A program made the translations under genes and the position numbers. This document shows, in pieces, positions 1 through 6,505 of a stretch of 7,145 nt of DNA (position 1 is its first letter; each line of letters opens with the position of its first letter). The notes below the pieces were generated by a model. It ran no database searches. It saw only the letters and a program-made list of their open reading frames with translations, and was not told the DNA's origin. The DNA comes from Candidatus Sulfopaludibacter sp. SbA3 (GTDB taxonomy: Bacteria; Acidobacteriota; Terriglobia; Bryobacterales; Bryobacteraceae), in NCBI GenBank assembly GCA_945900935.1, contig CAMDKT010000313.1, forward strand, positions 1 through 7,145, in the 5' to 3' direction.

Positions 1-130
1 ACACAGTCCTGTCAATAGCTATTGTATAGCGACGCAGCTACACTTTGCAAATCAGTATTTCCGTATATACACTGCGAGACGCGTTAACTCCCTCTCTATC
101 AGTACTTTGCACGGAATTGGAAGCGCTGGC
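1..130. other. AT-richer non-coding junction segment
   Basis: No start-to-stop reading frame of useful length and no family signature is seen here on either strand. The base composition is visibly richer in A and T than the neighbouring receptor gene. It contains a perfect 12-bp palindrome, CAATAGCTATTG, at 13-24. Two short words each occur twice: ACTTTGCA at 42-49 and 104-111, and ATCAGTA at 51-57 and 98-104. Reading the receptor frame past its stop into this segment gives residues with no barrel character. I infer that the segment is foreign to the receptor gene and marks a breakpoint, but what lies beyond the window edge is unknown. Confidence 0.4.
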
Positions 131-2671
131 CTAGGAAACTCCCGCTAGATCCTGCTGGATGGTGAAATTCCACTTGGACACCAGCGGATTGCGAAAATTC
201 GTTGAGACACCGCGGAAGCTGATGTTGGCAGGCAGGTTGAAGGTGTTGAGCGGGAAGCCATCCGAGAGGCGATTCAGGAAGGGGTGGCCCTGCTGGAATG
301 CGTTGTCGAGGTTGAGATCCATGACTGTGTTGAAGGGGACGCCCAGACCACGGTTCGGGCTGCCACCCTGATTTTCTTCACCACCATAGAAGAGACCGTA
401 ACCGCCACGCAGCACCGTCTTGGCGAATATCTGGTAGGCGACGCCGATACGCGGGCCGATGTTGGTCTTGTCCCAAGGGATCAAGTACTTGCTGGCGTTG
501 CCGCGATCTACTTTGATGGCCGGGAAGGACTGGGCAAAGTTGGGCGGAAGCGCCTCGTCCTGATTCTTGCCTTTAGGAATTACAAGGGTTGCAGTTTCTG
601 GAATGTAGTTGGACTGGCGGGCGAATTTCTCGGATATAGGCGAGAACAATTCGTAGCGTACCCCGATGTTGAAGGTCAACTTGCTGGTGGCCTTCCAGTC
701 GTCCTGCCAGTAGAAAGCATGCGCTACTTTTTGGGAAGAAACGAAGTTCGTTGTGGTCAGGCGGGAATTACCCGGATATCCAAGCAGGAAGGAGGCGGAA
801 CCGTCGCCGGTCTGACCGGGCTGCTCGGGGATAGCGGTTCGATTCTGCGGGAAGGAGAAGTTTCCGCGTGAAGAAGGTACCTGGAAGAAGGGGAAATCGA
901 TCGGACGATATTCGTAGCCGAACTTGATGTTGTGCTTGCCCTTGTTGATCGAAACATTCTGGATGAAGTCCCAGACATTGTTGTATTCGCGGGTGGGGAG
1001 CCAGTTGGATCCGCCAAAGTTAGAATAGCCGCCCATATCGAGTTGCGGCAGACCGCCGTTACGCGCGGCGGCGGCCGTGGGATTGATGCCTCTAATTCCG
1101 AATGCTGTGTACTGATCCACCGTCGAATTGGCTTGGTAGCGCTGCGTGGACAGTCGCGTGAAGGCCAGTCGCGTTTCGGTAAGGAAGGAGGGGGACCAAA
1201 CACGGGCCCAGGAGATCATGGCGTTGCGGCCGAGGTTCTGCTCCTCCGCGCCGTTGAAGCCGGCGGCATCGAGTCCGCCGGGCAGGGGCGAGCTAATCGT
1301 CTTGTTTTCGTTCGACCAGCTCAGGCTGCCGAAGAGGGAGTCTTTGTCGGAGATGCGGTGATCCAGACGGACGTCGAACTGGTCGTTATCCTGTGAGGCC
1401 GGAGCCGTAGGCAAATAGTTGGCGCCGGGCAGCCGATCCAGCAGGTTTTGATTCGGAGCCGGGAAGAGATCCATCAGCTTCTTGGCGACCGGATCGAAGC
1501 GGGAGGACGGAATGATGTTGCCTGGGAACAGGTCGCGAACAACGCCGCCGTTGGGGGCAAGGCGCTGGCTAGTCATGTCATAGATTCCACCCTGCGGGAT
1601 AGCGCGTCCGAGTGCGTCCACTCCAAGTGAAGTACCGCTTAGGAGGCTAGAGTAATCGCCATTGCGGAAGGCTGCTCTGGGAATCGTGATCGGACTTGTG
1701 ATGCCGCCCAAACCCGGTACGACACCCGAGAGTGAGCGAACGCGTGTGCCTTGCCAGTCGGCGAACCAGAAGGTGCGATTCTTGATCATTGGACCGCCGA
1801 TGGCGGCACCGTACTGGTTTTGACGGACGTAGGGACGCGCTGCACCGGCCCGATTTCGCTCCCAGGTATTGGCATTGAATTTGTCGTTCTGGAGAAACTC
1901 GAATACCGCGCCGTGAATCTCGTTGGTACCGGACTTGATGGTGACGTTTACCACGCCGCCGGCACCGCGGCCATACTCGGCGGAGTAGCCGTTCGTAACC
2001 ACTTTCATTTCGCCGATCGCTTCGACTGAAGGTCCGATGACGTAAGCAGTCTGATTGATGAAGTCGATGACGTTGACGTTGTTGTCGACGCCGTTCAGGA
2101 GAAAATTATTCTGGCCGTTGGAGCGGACACCGTTGGCGGAGAAGCCGCCGCCGGCAGCGTCGCGAGCACCCTGTTCGGCCGGAACAACACCAGGGGCCAA
2201 AGGTGCGAGAAAAGTGAATTTGCGCTGGCCGCCCAGTGGCAGCTCACTCACTTGCTTTGCCTGCATGGTGTTGCCGAGGGCAGTGGTTTCGGTCTGTAGC
2301 AGCGGAGCTGAGGAGGTGATTTCGATCGACTGCGTCATTTCACCGATAGTCAATTGGAGATTGACGCCGACACGGTCTCCACCACTCAACTGAATGTCTT
2401 TCTGGATAGCTTTGCGGAATCCCGCGGCCTGCACTTCAAGAGTGTAGGTGCCGGTTTTAAGGAGCGAGCGAATGTAGGTGCCGCCCGAATCGGAGACGGC
2501 ATTAAAATGGACTCCAGTGGCCTGTTCCGTGATTGTGATTTTGGCTCCGGCAATCACGGCACCGGTTCCATCGGTAACTGTTCCGGTGATCGAACCCAAG
2601 TCGCGTTGGGCGAAGAGCGACCCGGCAAAAACAGATGCTGCCAGTAGCAGCAGGGACAGGCGTTTGTTCAT
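131..2671 (-). CDS. Oar-like TonB-dependent outer-membrane receptor, C-terminally truncated (probable pseudogene)
   Basis: This encodes an outer-membrane beta-barrel receptor of the Oar/CarboxypepD_reg type common in Acidobacteriota, which take up large or complexed substrates using TonB energy; the ligand cannot be told. From the ATG at 2671 the protein is 846 aa. Residues 1-21 form a signal peptide (MNKR, then a leucine-rich core ending LFA). Residues about 23-110 are the carboxypeptidase-regulatory-like beta-sandwich (GSITGTVTDGTGAVIAGA, later AGFRKAIQ). Residues about 120-260 are the plug, with SANGVRSNGQNNFLLNGVDN near 178-197 and AEYGRGAGGVVNVTIKSGTN at 231-250. The rest is barrel, with typical phrases such as KHNIKFGYEYR and TFNIGVRYE. 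A longer reading from 2740 exists, but 2671 has the Shine-Dalgarno and signal peptide. The frame ends with TAG right after NPLVSKWNFTIQQDLAG; relatives usually run to about 1,000-1,200 aa, so the last barrel strands and terminal aromatic residue are absent. It is transcribed divergently from the CRTAC1-like gene. The family is clear; loss of function is inference. Confidence 0.88.
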   Translation of the reverse strand: MNKRLSLLLLAASVFAGSLFAQRDLGSITGTVTDGTGAVIAGAKITITEQATGVHFNAVSDSGGTYIRSLLKTGTYTLEVQAAGFRKAIQKDIQLSGGDRVGVNLQLTIGEMTQSIEITSSAPLLQTETTALGNTMQAKQVSELPLGGQRKFTFLAPLAPGVVPAEQGARDAAGGGFSANGVRSNGQNNFLLNGVDNNVNVIDFINQTAYVIGPSVEAIGEMKVVTNGYSAEYGRGAGGVVNVTIKSGTNEIHGAVFEFLQNDKFNANTWERNRAGAARPYVRQNQYGAAIGGPMIKNRTFWFADWQGTRVRSLSGVVPGLGGITSPITIPRAAFRNGDYSSLLSGTSLGVDALGRAIPQGGIYDMTSQRLAPNGGVVRDLFPGNIIPSSRFDPVAKKLMDLFPAPNQNLLDRLPGANYLPTAPASQDNDQFDVRLDHRISDKDSLFGSLSWSNENKTISSPLPGGLDAAGFNGAEEQNLGRNAMISWARVWSPSFLTETRLAFTRLSTQRYQANSTVDQYTAFGIRGINPTAAAARNGGLPQLDMGGYSNFGGSNWLPTREYNNVWDFIQNVSINKGKHNIKFGYEYRPIDFPFFQVPSSRGNFSFPQNRTAIPEQPGQTGDGSASFLLGYPGNSRLTTTNFVSSQKVAHAFYWQDDWKATSKLTFNIGVRYELFSPISEKFARQSNYIPETATLVIPKGKNQDEALPPNFAQSFPAIKVDRGNASKYLIPWDKTNIGPRIGVAYQIFAKTVLRGGYGLFYGGEENQGGSPNRGLGVPFNTVMDLNLDNAFQQGHPFLNRLSDGFPLNTFNLPANISFRGVSTNFRNPLVSKWNFTIQQDLAGVS

Positions 2672-2747
2672 AAACTTCCTCACTTCGTGAATACCCCAGT
2701 CAAGTCGGGAGACCTGACATGCATTAGGATATACTTTCAACTGTTGA
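2672..2747. promoter_or_regulatory. Compact divergent promoter region with a 13-bp palindrome
   Basis: This 76-bp gap must hold the promoters of both divergent genes. On the plus strand TATACT at 2730-2735 is a five-of-six match to a -10 box; it would start transcription near 2742, only about six bases before the ATG at 2748, so that message would be nearly leaderless. No good -35 box lies 16-18 bp upstream. On the minus strand TATCCT (2725-2730) with TTGCAT (2748-2753) at 17-bp spacing is a weak candidate for the receptor. A perfect odd palindrome, TTCAAC-T-GTTGAA, covers 2736-2748 and touches the start codon of the CRTAC1-like gene, so it could be an operator. The sequence elements are seen directly; their function is inference. 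Confidence 0.4.
2675..2681 (-). promoter_or_regulatory. Shine-Dalgarno site of the receptor gene
   Basis: The minus strand reads GAGGAAG here, and its GAGGA core lies five bases before the ATG at 2671. This spacing and the signal peptide that follows decide the start in favour of 2671 over the in-frame ATG at 2740, which would add 23 residues of non-signal sequence. Confidence 0.7.
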
Positions 2748-4412
2748 ATGCAAAGTCAAGCCATATCGATCTACGGTGCGATTTTCTTAATGTGCTGCGC
2801 CGGAGCAATTTCAGCGTCTGCCCTGCAATGGATTGATGTTGCCTCTCAGTGGGGACTGGCCAAAGAAAGCATTTATGGGTCTGGCGAATCAACTCGATAT
2901 TTGATCGAAACCACCGGAACCGGCGCGGCCATCTTCGACTTCAACGGCGACGGCCGGAATGATTTGCTGATTTTGAACGGTACGAGGATCGGCGCGGGAG
3001 CAGCGCCGTCGCCAATGCTTTATCGCAATGAAGGCAATGGCAAGTTTCAGGAGCGGGCGAAAGAGGCGGGGCTCGGCCCGGGCGGCTGGGCACAGGCGGC
3101 TTGTGCGGCCGACATCGATAACGACGGCGATGCTGATCTCTTCATTACCTACTACGGAACGAATCGCCTGTACCGCAATGATGACGGAACTTTCGTGGAT
3201 GTGACAGCCAAAGCTGGGCTACCCGTTAGCGGGGTGCGCTGGGGTTCGGGATGCGCCCTGTTCGACTATGATCGCGACGGTCGCCTCGATATTTTTGTTG
3301 CCAATTATGTGGACATCCAACTGGATCGAAGCCCCAAGCCAGGGTCGATGCCGGAGTGTGTCTGGAAGGGGACGCCAGTGGCCTGCGGGCCACGCGGTTT
3401 GCCGATGGCGAAGAATATTCTTTACCACCAGATGCCGGATGGGCGATTTGAGGACGTCTCGGCCAAGGCAGGCATCTTGAAGCCCGGCGGAAGATACGGG
3501 CTTGGCGTTGCGGTCGCGGACTTTAACAACGATGGCTGGCCCGATATCTATGTAGCTTGCGATCAGACCCCGAGTCTGCTGTATCAAAATCTGCGCAACG
3601 GCACATTTCGCGAGAAGGCCATGGAAGCGGGGGTTGCCTACGATGCGAACGGGCGGGCGCAGGCCGGGATGGGCGTTGCGGTTGCCGATTTCGACAACAA
3701 TGGTTTTCTCGATATCGCCAAGACAAATTTCTCTGGGGATCTGCCTTCGCTTTACCTCAACGAGGATGGTGAGTTTTTCCGCGATACGGCCGCGGCGGCA
3801 GGACTTGGAAGGCATCAGCTACTAGGTTGGGGCGTCGCCTTTGTGGATGTCGATGAGGATGGGCGACCCGACTTGATGATGGCCAATGGGCACGTGTATC
3901 CGGAAGTAGACCGTGCAAAGGCGGGCGAGAGCTACCGGCAGCCAACGCTGCTCTACCACAATGCAGGGGCGGGGAAATTTGAAGACTGGAGCGGCTCGTC
4001 AGGTGTTGCGCTGACGCAGCCCAAGAGTTCACGAGGACTGGCGGTAGGAGATCTCGATGGCGATGGGCGGCCGGAAATTGTGATTGTCAACAGGAACGCG
4101 GCGCCCACTGTGTTGCGTCAGGAAGGGGCTCGGGGCAATTGGCTGCGCGTGGTGTTAAAGGGTACCCAATCAAATCGATCAGCAATCGGAGCGCGTGTAA
4201 CGATAGCCGCCGGAGGCCAGCGGCAGATTGCGGAATTGAGCAGCGGCGGAAGCTACTATTCGCAACACGAGAGAGCGCTTTACTTTGGCCTTGGCACCGC
4301 TTCGCAAGTCGAGCAGGTTCTGGTGCGCTGGCCGAACGGTGTGACGGAAAGCTGGAAGTCGCTTAGCTCCGGCAAGACCCTGTTGCTGGTTGAGGGCTCT
4401 GCGCCCAAGTGA
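2748..4412 (+). CDS. CRTAC1-like FG-GAP/VCBS-repeat protein with ASPIC/UnbV domain
   Basis: This is a 554-aa exported protein predicted to fold as a calcium-binding seven-bladed beta-propeller with a C-terminal ASPIC/UnbV domain. The N-terminus has a hydrophobic stretch (about residues 5-25, ending SASA) that looks like a signal peptide, although it lacks the usual early lysines or arginines. Seven DxDxDG-type calcium loops are visible: DFNGDGRND (64-72), DIDNDGDAD (122), DYDRDGRLD (173), DFNNDGWPD (258), DFDNNGFLD (314), DVDEDGRPD (367) and DLDGDGRPE (435). The family phrase ECVWKGTPVACGPRGLP at 203-219 carries two cysteines that could pair. The ASPIC/UnbV part spans about 477-545 (RSAIGARVTI, GGSYYSQHERALYFGLG, VRWPNG). 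Relatives in Acidobacteriota are often found beside Oar-type receptors and TPR proteins; the exact role is not established, with binding or display at the cell surface the likely theme. The start at 2748 has no Shine-Dalgarno; an alternative ATG at about 2790 would cut into the signal peptide. Confidence 0.9.
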   Translation: MQSQAISIYGAIFLMCCAGAISASALQWIDVASQWGLAKESIYGSGESTRYLIETTGTGAAIFDFNGDGRNDLLILNGTRIGAGAAPSPMLYRNEGNGKFQERAKEAGLGPGGWAQAACAADIDNDGDADLFITYYGTNRLYRNDDGTFVDVTAKAGLPVSGVRWGSGCALFDYDRDGRLDIFVANYVDIQLDRSPKPGSMPECVWKGTPVACGPRGLPMAKNILYHQMPDGRFEDVSAKAGILKPGGRYGLGVAVADFNNDGWPDIYVACDQTPSLLYQNLRNGTFREKAMEAGVAYDANGRAQAGMGVAVADFDNNGFLDIAKTNFSGDLPSLYLNEDGEFFRDTAAAAGLGRHQLLGWGVAFVDVDEDGRPDLMMANGHVYPEVDRAKAGESYRQPTLLYHNAGAGKFEDWSGSSGVALTQPKSSRGLAVGDLDGDGRPEIVIVNRNAAPTVLRQEGARGNWLRVVLKGTQSNRSAIGARVTIAAGGQRQIAELSSGGSYYSQHERALYFGLGTASQVEQVLVRWPNGVTESWKSLSSGKTLLLVEGSAPK

Positions 4413-4488
4413 CTAGTGCTGCGACCGCATGAATTCGTTCCTATGCCGGCTGCCGTTCGCCCCAATTCCGCGTTACCGAGCCGCTCGC

Positions 4489-4526
4489 GGCCAGACAGGA
4501 CAAGTTGGCGAAAAAGGGCCGCTAAG
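4489..4526. repeat. Candidate 38-bp terminal inverted repeat of a Tn3-family transposon
   Basis: The inner end reads GGCGAAAAAGGGCCGCTAAG, which resembles the conserved inner half of Tn3-family ends (a CGAAAA run, then ACGYTAAG). The TnpA remnant stops exactly inside it, as is common in this family. Counting back 38 bases puts the outer end at 4489, where GGCC is found instead of the usual GGGG, so the outer boundary is uncertain. No partner repeat is seen in the window. The 76 bp between the CRTAC1-like stop and this site show nothing recognisable. Confidence 0.45.
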
Positions 4527-4674
4527 CGATACGAGGCTCCTGGTGGCGTTCGTGGAGGCGTAGGGGACGGAACCTACCCCAGGGGTTTGTCGATTGCTTC
4601 CACGAATACGTCCCGGTGATTCCGATGTGTTCCCAGCCGAGAGGAGAGATATGGGGGTGTAAGCCGGAACCCCA
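4522..4674 (-). pseudogene. tnpA: C-terminal remnant of a Tn3-family transposase (TnpA)
   Basis: Only the last 50 codons and the stop remain; no start codon is present. The frame reads HISPLGWEHIGITGTYSW and then GRFRPLR before the TAG stop. This matches the well-known end of Tn3-family TnpA proteins, where the pattern SPLGWEHINLTGDYxW followed by GKFRPLR closes the roughly 950-1,000-aa protein. The catalytic domain is absent. The fragment is cut at its upstream side by the left end of the IS1380-type element, and its stop overlaps the candidate Tn3 inverted repeat. The missing rest of tnpA is not found on the other side of the insertion sequence. The motif match is direct and strong for so short a piece; which Tn3 subgroup it came from cannot be told. 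Confidence 0.75.
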
Positions 4675-4675
4675 G

Positions 4676-4694
4676 CCCTAATCGTTCGATAAGC
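4676..4694 (+). repeat. Left terminal inverted repeat of the IS1380-type element
   Basis: The sequence CCCTAATCGTTCGATAAGC matches the reverse complement of 6487-6505 at 18 of 19 positions, with one T/C difference at base 10. It lies downstream of the transposase gene. Beyond base 19 the two ends diverge. Confidence 0.82.
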
Positions 4695-4920
4695 CTCGCT
4701 ACCGTGCTTGAGCGGCAAGACTCGCCCCGTAAAAGCCATTCACGCCGGTCGCTGGCCGGTAATCGGCGGTGGTCCGAGGCGTTCGGCTTGCCCGAGACCG
4801 CTACGGAATGGCACTTTCTCCCACTAATAGGGTTGCTTTCCCATTTGCAGGCACGCTTCCGCCAGCCTTCCGCCAAAAAAGGGTCTCAAAATCCGTCGAT
4901 AAGGAAATCCCACCCCCCGT

Positions 4921-6354
4921 TCACACCCGGATCGGCAGCAACCGCATAGCGTCCAACCACTCAGCCAACCGCCCCGCCTTTGTCGCCAGCCGCAACACCA
5001 TCCGCCGCGCGTGATGTACCAGGCGTCCCGCCGTATTGAAGATCAAAAACCGCAATCGCTTCGGCCGCGCCGTCAGCAACTCCGCCGGCAACGCCAGCCG
5101 CTTCAGCGCCGTCAGCACGTTGTACGCAATCACCGCCATCCGCAGCCACGCCGCATTCGCTCCGAAGTACTTCGATGGCATCACCCCCGCCGCCAACTCG
5201 TTCTTCAATACGTCATGCACCCCTTCGATCGTCCCCGCCTTCTCCCGGTGCCACTCGATCAACCGCCCCGCTTTCCATTCTCTGATGTTGGTCACCACCG
5301 CAAAATGTTTTACCTTGCTCCCGTCGTCAAACAGAATTTCCTGTCGCTGCCGGATCCGGATGGCGATGTAGCGCAACGGTTGCGTGTCCCTGTGCTCGGA
5401 CTTCTCCCCCGGCACGAAACTCACCTCCGCGCATTCCCGGATCTCCGTCGCGTGCTCTTTCCCGTATGCCTTCCAATCCGCTTCCGGCACCGTCTCCACG
5501 GCTTTGCGCAACGCCTCGCTCATCCGCGCGCTAATCGCGAATCCGATGAATCCTTGCGGCCCTTCCGCGCGTTCCCCGTCCCGCAGCCAATTCATCAGCC
5601 TGCTTTCATGACACGCTGAATCGCCCCGGTAGTAATACGTCTTCACCGTCTCCGGCAACGCCGCGAAGGCCTTCTTGGCCACCGCCGGCGGGCCCATCAT
5701 CGCAGGCACATTCCCATCCCGGAATTCATCGGCCAGCACCACGTTCATCTCCGCCCACACCGCCAACATCGGCTGGTAACCCCGCTCTCTTTCGTAGGCA
5801 CACAACGCGAACTGTTTGCTGCTCCCGATGATCGTCGCATCCTGATCCACCGTCGCAATCCGCTGGTCCGGACACCGCCGCCCCAACTCCTGGACCAGGG
5901 CCCGGTTCACCATTCCCAGACCATCCAATGGCGCGTTCTCCTCCGGAATGTAGGCGATCTGGTCTCCCCTCCGCCCCTGCTTGGCAGCCTCGATCTTCTC
6001 CTCCTCATGAAATTGATTCAGAAACTTCCGCGCCACCGCCGGTGACGGCACCCCGTGCCCGATCATCTCGCTCAAACCCGAATCTTCCCGTAGCCGCTCG
6101 AAGTCGTCGCAGCACTCCCCGCCCACCGCATTTAAGATAACGAAGCTCTCTATCATCGTTGCTTCGTCGTACCCCCGCTCCCGCACCTTGATCCGCACGT
6201 GTTCCCGTACCTGCGCAGGCAGTCCCAACGAGCGGAATGTCTGCACCAACAACGGCACGCCGCCCAACGCGGTGAGTGTCTCCGGTATCGGCTCCGGATC
6301 GATATCAAACAAGAGCGGCGATTCGGTGGGGGAGGGTTTGCGAACCTTTTTCAC
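4921..6354 (-). CDS. IS1380-family DDE transposase
   Basis: This 477-aa protein catalyses cut-and-paste movement of the surrounding element. Its size matches the family, and the reading frame is uninterrupted. The N-terminal part (about 1-130) includes the usual lead-in, ALGGVPLLVQTFRSLGL at 29-45 and FVILNAVGGECCDDFERLRE at 71-90. The RNase-H-fold core shows ATVDQDATIIGS (167-178; D170 or D172 is the first acidic residue), YYRGDSACHESRLMNWL (241-257; D245 the second) and HREKAGTIEGVHDVLKNE (369-386; E377 the likely third, followed six residues on by K384). A helical tail rich in arginine and leucine ends the protein. The start is GTG at 6354: an in-frame TGA stops the frame a short way upstream, no other start lies between, and the next methionine is at residue 67. 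The GTG has only a poorly spaced Shine-Dalgarno of its own and overlaps the stop of a three-codon leader ORF. The protein looks active; activity is inference. Confidence 0.92.
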   Translation of the reverse strand: MKKVRKPSPTESPLLFDIDPEPIPETLTALGGVPLLVQTFRSLGLPAQVREHVRIKVRERGYDEATMIESFVILNAVGGECCDDFERLREDSGLSEMIGHGVPSPAVARKFLNQFHEEEKIEAAKQGRRGDQIAYIPEENAPLDGLGMVNRALVQELGRRCPDQRIATVDQDATIIGSSKQFALCAYERERGYQPMLAVWAEMNVVLADEFRDGNVPAMMGPPAVAKKAFAALPETVKTYYYRGDSACHESRLMNWLRDGERAEGPQGFIGFAISARMSEALRKAVETVPEADWKAYGKEHATEIRECAEVSFVPGEKSEHRDTQPLRYIAIRIRQRQEILFDDGSKVKHFAVVTNIREWKAGRLIEWHREKAGTIEGVHDVLKNELAAGVMPSKYFGANAAWLRMAVIAYNVLTALKRLALPAELLTARPKRLRFLIFNTAGRLVHHARRMVLRLATKAGRLAEWLDAMRLLPIRV

Positions 6355-6362
6355 CCCTCCAT
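6351..6362 (-). promoter_or_regulatory. Three-codon leader ORF coupled to the transposase start
   Basis: The minus strand reads ATG GAG GGG TGA, and its TGA overlaps the transposase GTG in the form GTGA. A strong Shine-Dalgarno, GGAGG at 6368-6372, lies five bases before this ATG but 13 bases before the GTG. A second GGAGG lies inside the leader ORF, almost touching the GTG. The layout suggests that ribosomes load at the leader ORF and restart at the GTG, which would keep transposase synthesis low. The arrangement is seen directly; coupling is inference. Confidence 0.4.
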
Positions 6363-6486
6363 TTTCACCTCCGCACCCGCAGGGTGCAAGGAAACCGTCT
6401 CACTTTTGTACCACCCGCTTCGTCCGGAACCAGTCCCATGGCCCCTCCGGCGCAACTCAATGGCCGCAATCCTAATTCGCGACTCC

Positions 6487-6505
6487 GCTTATCGAGCGAT
6501 TAGGG
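6487..6505 (-). repeat. Right terminal inverted repeat of the IS1380-type element
   Basis: On the minus strand this reads CCCTAATCGCTCGATAAGC, the partner of the left repeat. It lies about 130 bp upstream of the transposase start. The base just outside is also a G on the plus strand, so the exact boundary could shift by one. The TAA inside this repeat closes the reading frame of the interrupted neighbouring transposase once its frameshift is corrected. Confidence 0.82.

Larger units (their letters stand above)
4676..6505 (-). mobile_element. IS1380-family insertion sequence, about 1.83 kb
   Basis: The element is bounded by inverted repeats and holds one intact transposase gene on the minus strand. 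Its length fits the 1.6-2.0 kb usual for IS1380-family elements, whose ends characteristically begin with CC. No direct target duplication is seen: the left flank ends CCAG and the right flank begins GTTG. About 226 bp between the left repeat and the transposase stop are non-coding, which is longer than most IS tails; they contain a third copy of the TCGATAAG word from the terminal repeats (4896-4903) and a weak stem of CGCCG and CGGCG (4743-4768). The left flank is a Tn3 tnpA remnant and the right flank a different transposase, so later rearrangement or a one-ended event is likely. Confidence 0.8.

Noticed and set aside
284..871. 195-aa plus-strand open frame antisense to the receptor
   Set aside because: It lies wholly inside the well-supported receptor gene, shows no family motif, and is explained by GC-biased third positions.
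2671..2740. 23-residue N-terminal extension of the receptor from the ATG at 2740
   Set aside because: It would bury the signal peptide and ignores the well-placed Shine-Dalgarno before 2671.
4706..4718. 13-bp inverted match GCTTGAGCGGCAA to 6872-6884, considered as outer ends of a larger element
   Set aside because: A single 13-bp match is not surprising in 7 kb; it is not at an element boundary on the left and does not extend.
4743..4768. Possible hairpin or terminator after the transposase gene
   Set aside because: The stem is only five pairs with a long loop and no following T-run in the transcribed direction.
4574..4876. 100-aa and 88-aa minus-strand open frames across the left IS end
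   Set aside because: They cross the IS boundary and are out of frame with the Tn3 TnpA tail, which accounts for this stretch better.
5011..5619. 202-aa plus-strand open frame antisense to the IS transposase
   Set aside because: The composition is dominated by R, P, L and H, as expected of a shadow frame; the minus-strand transposase has clear family motifs.
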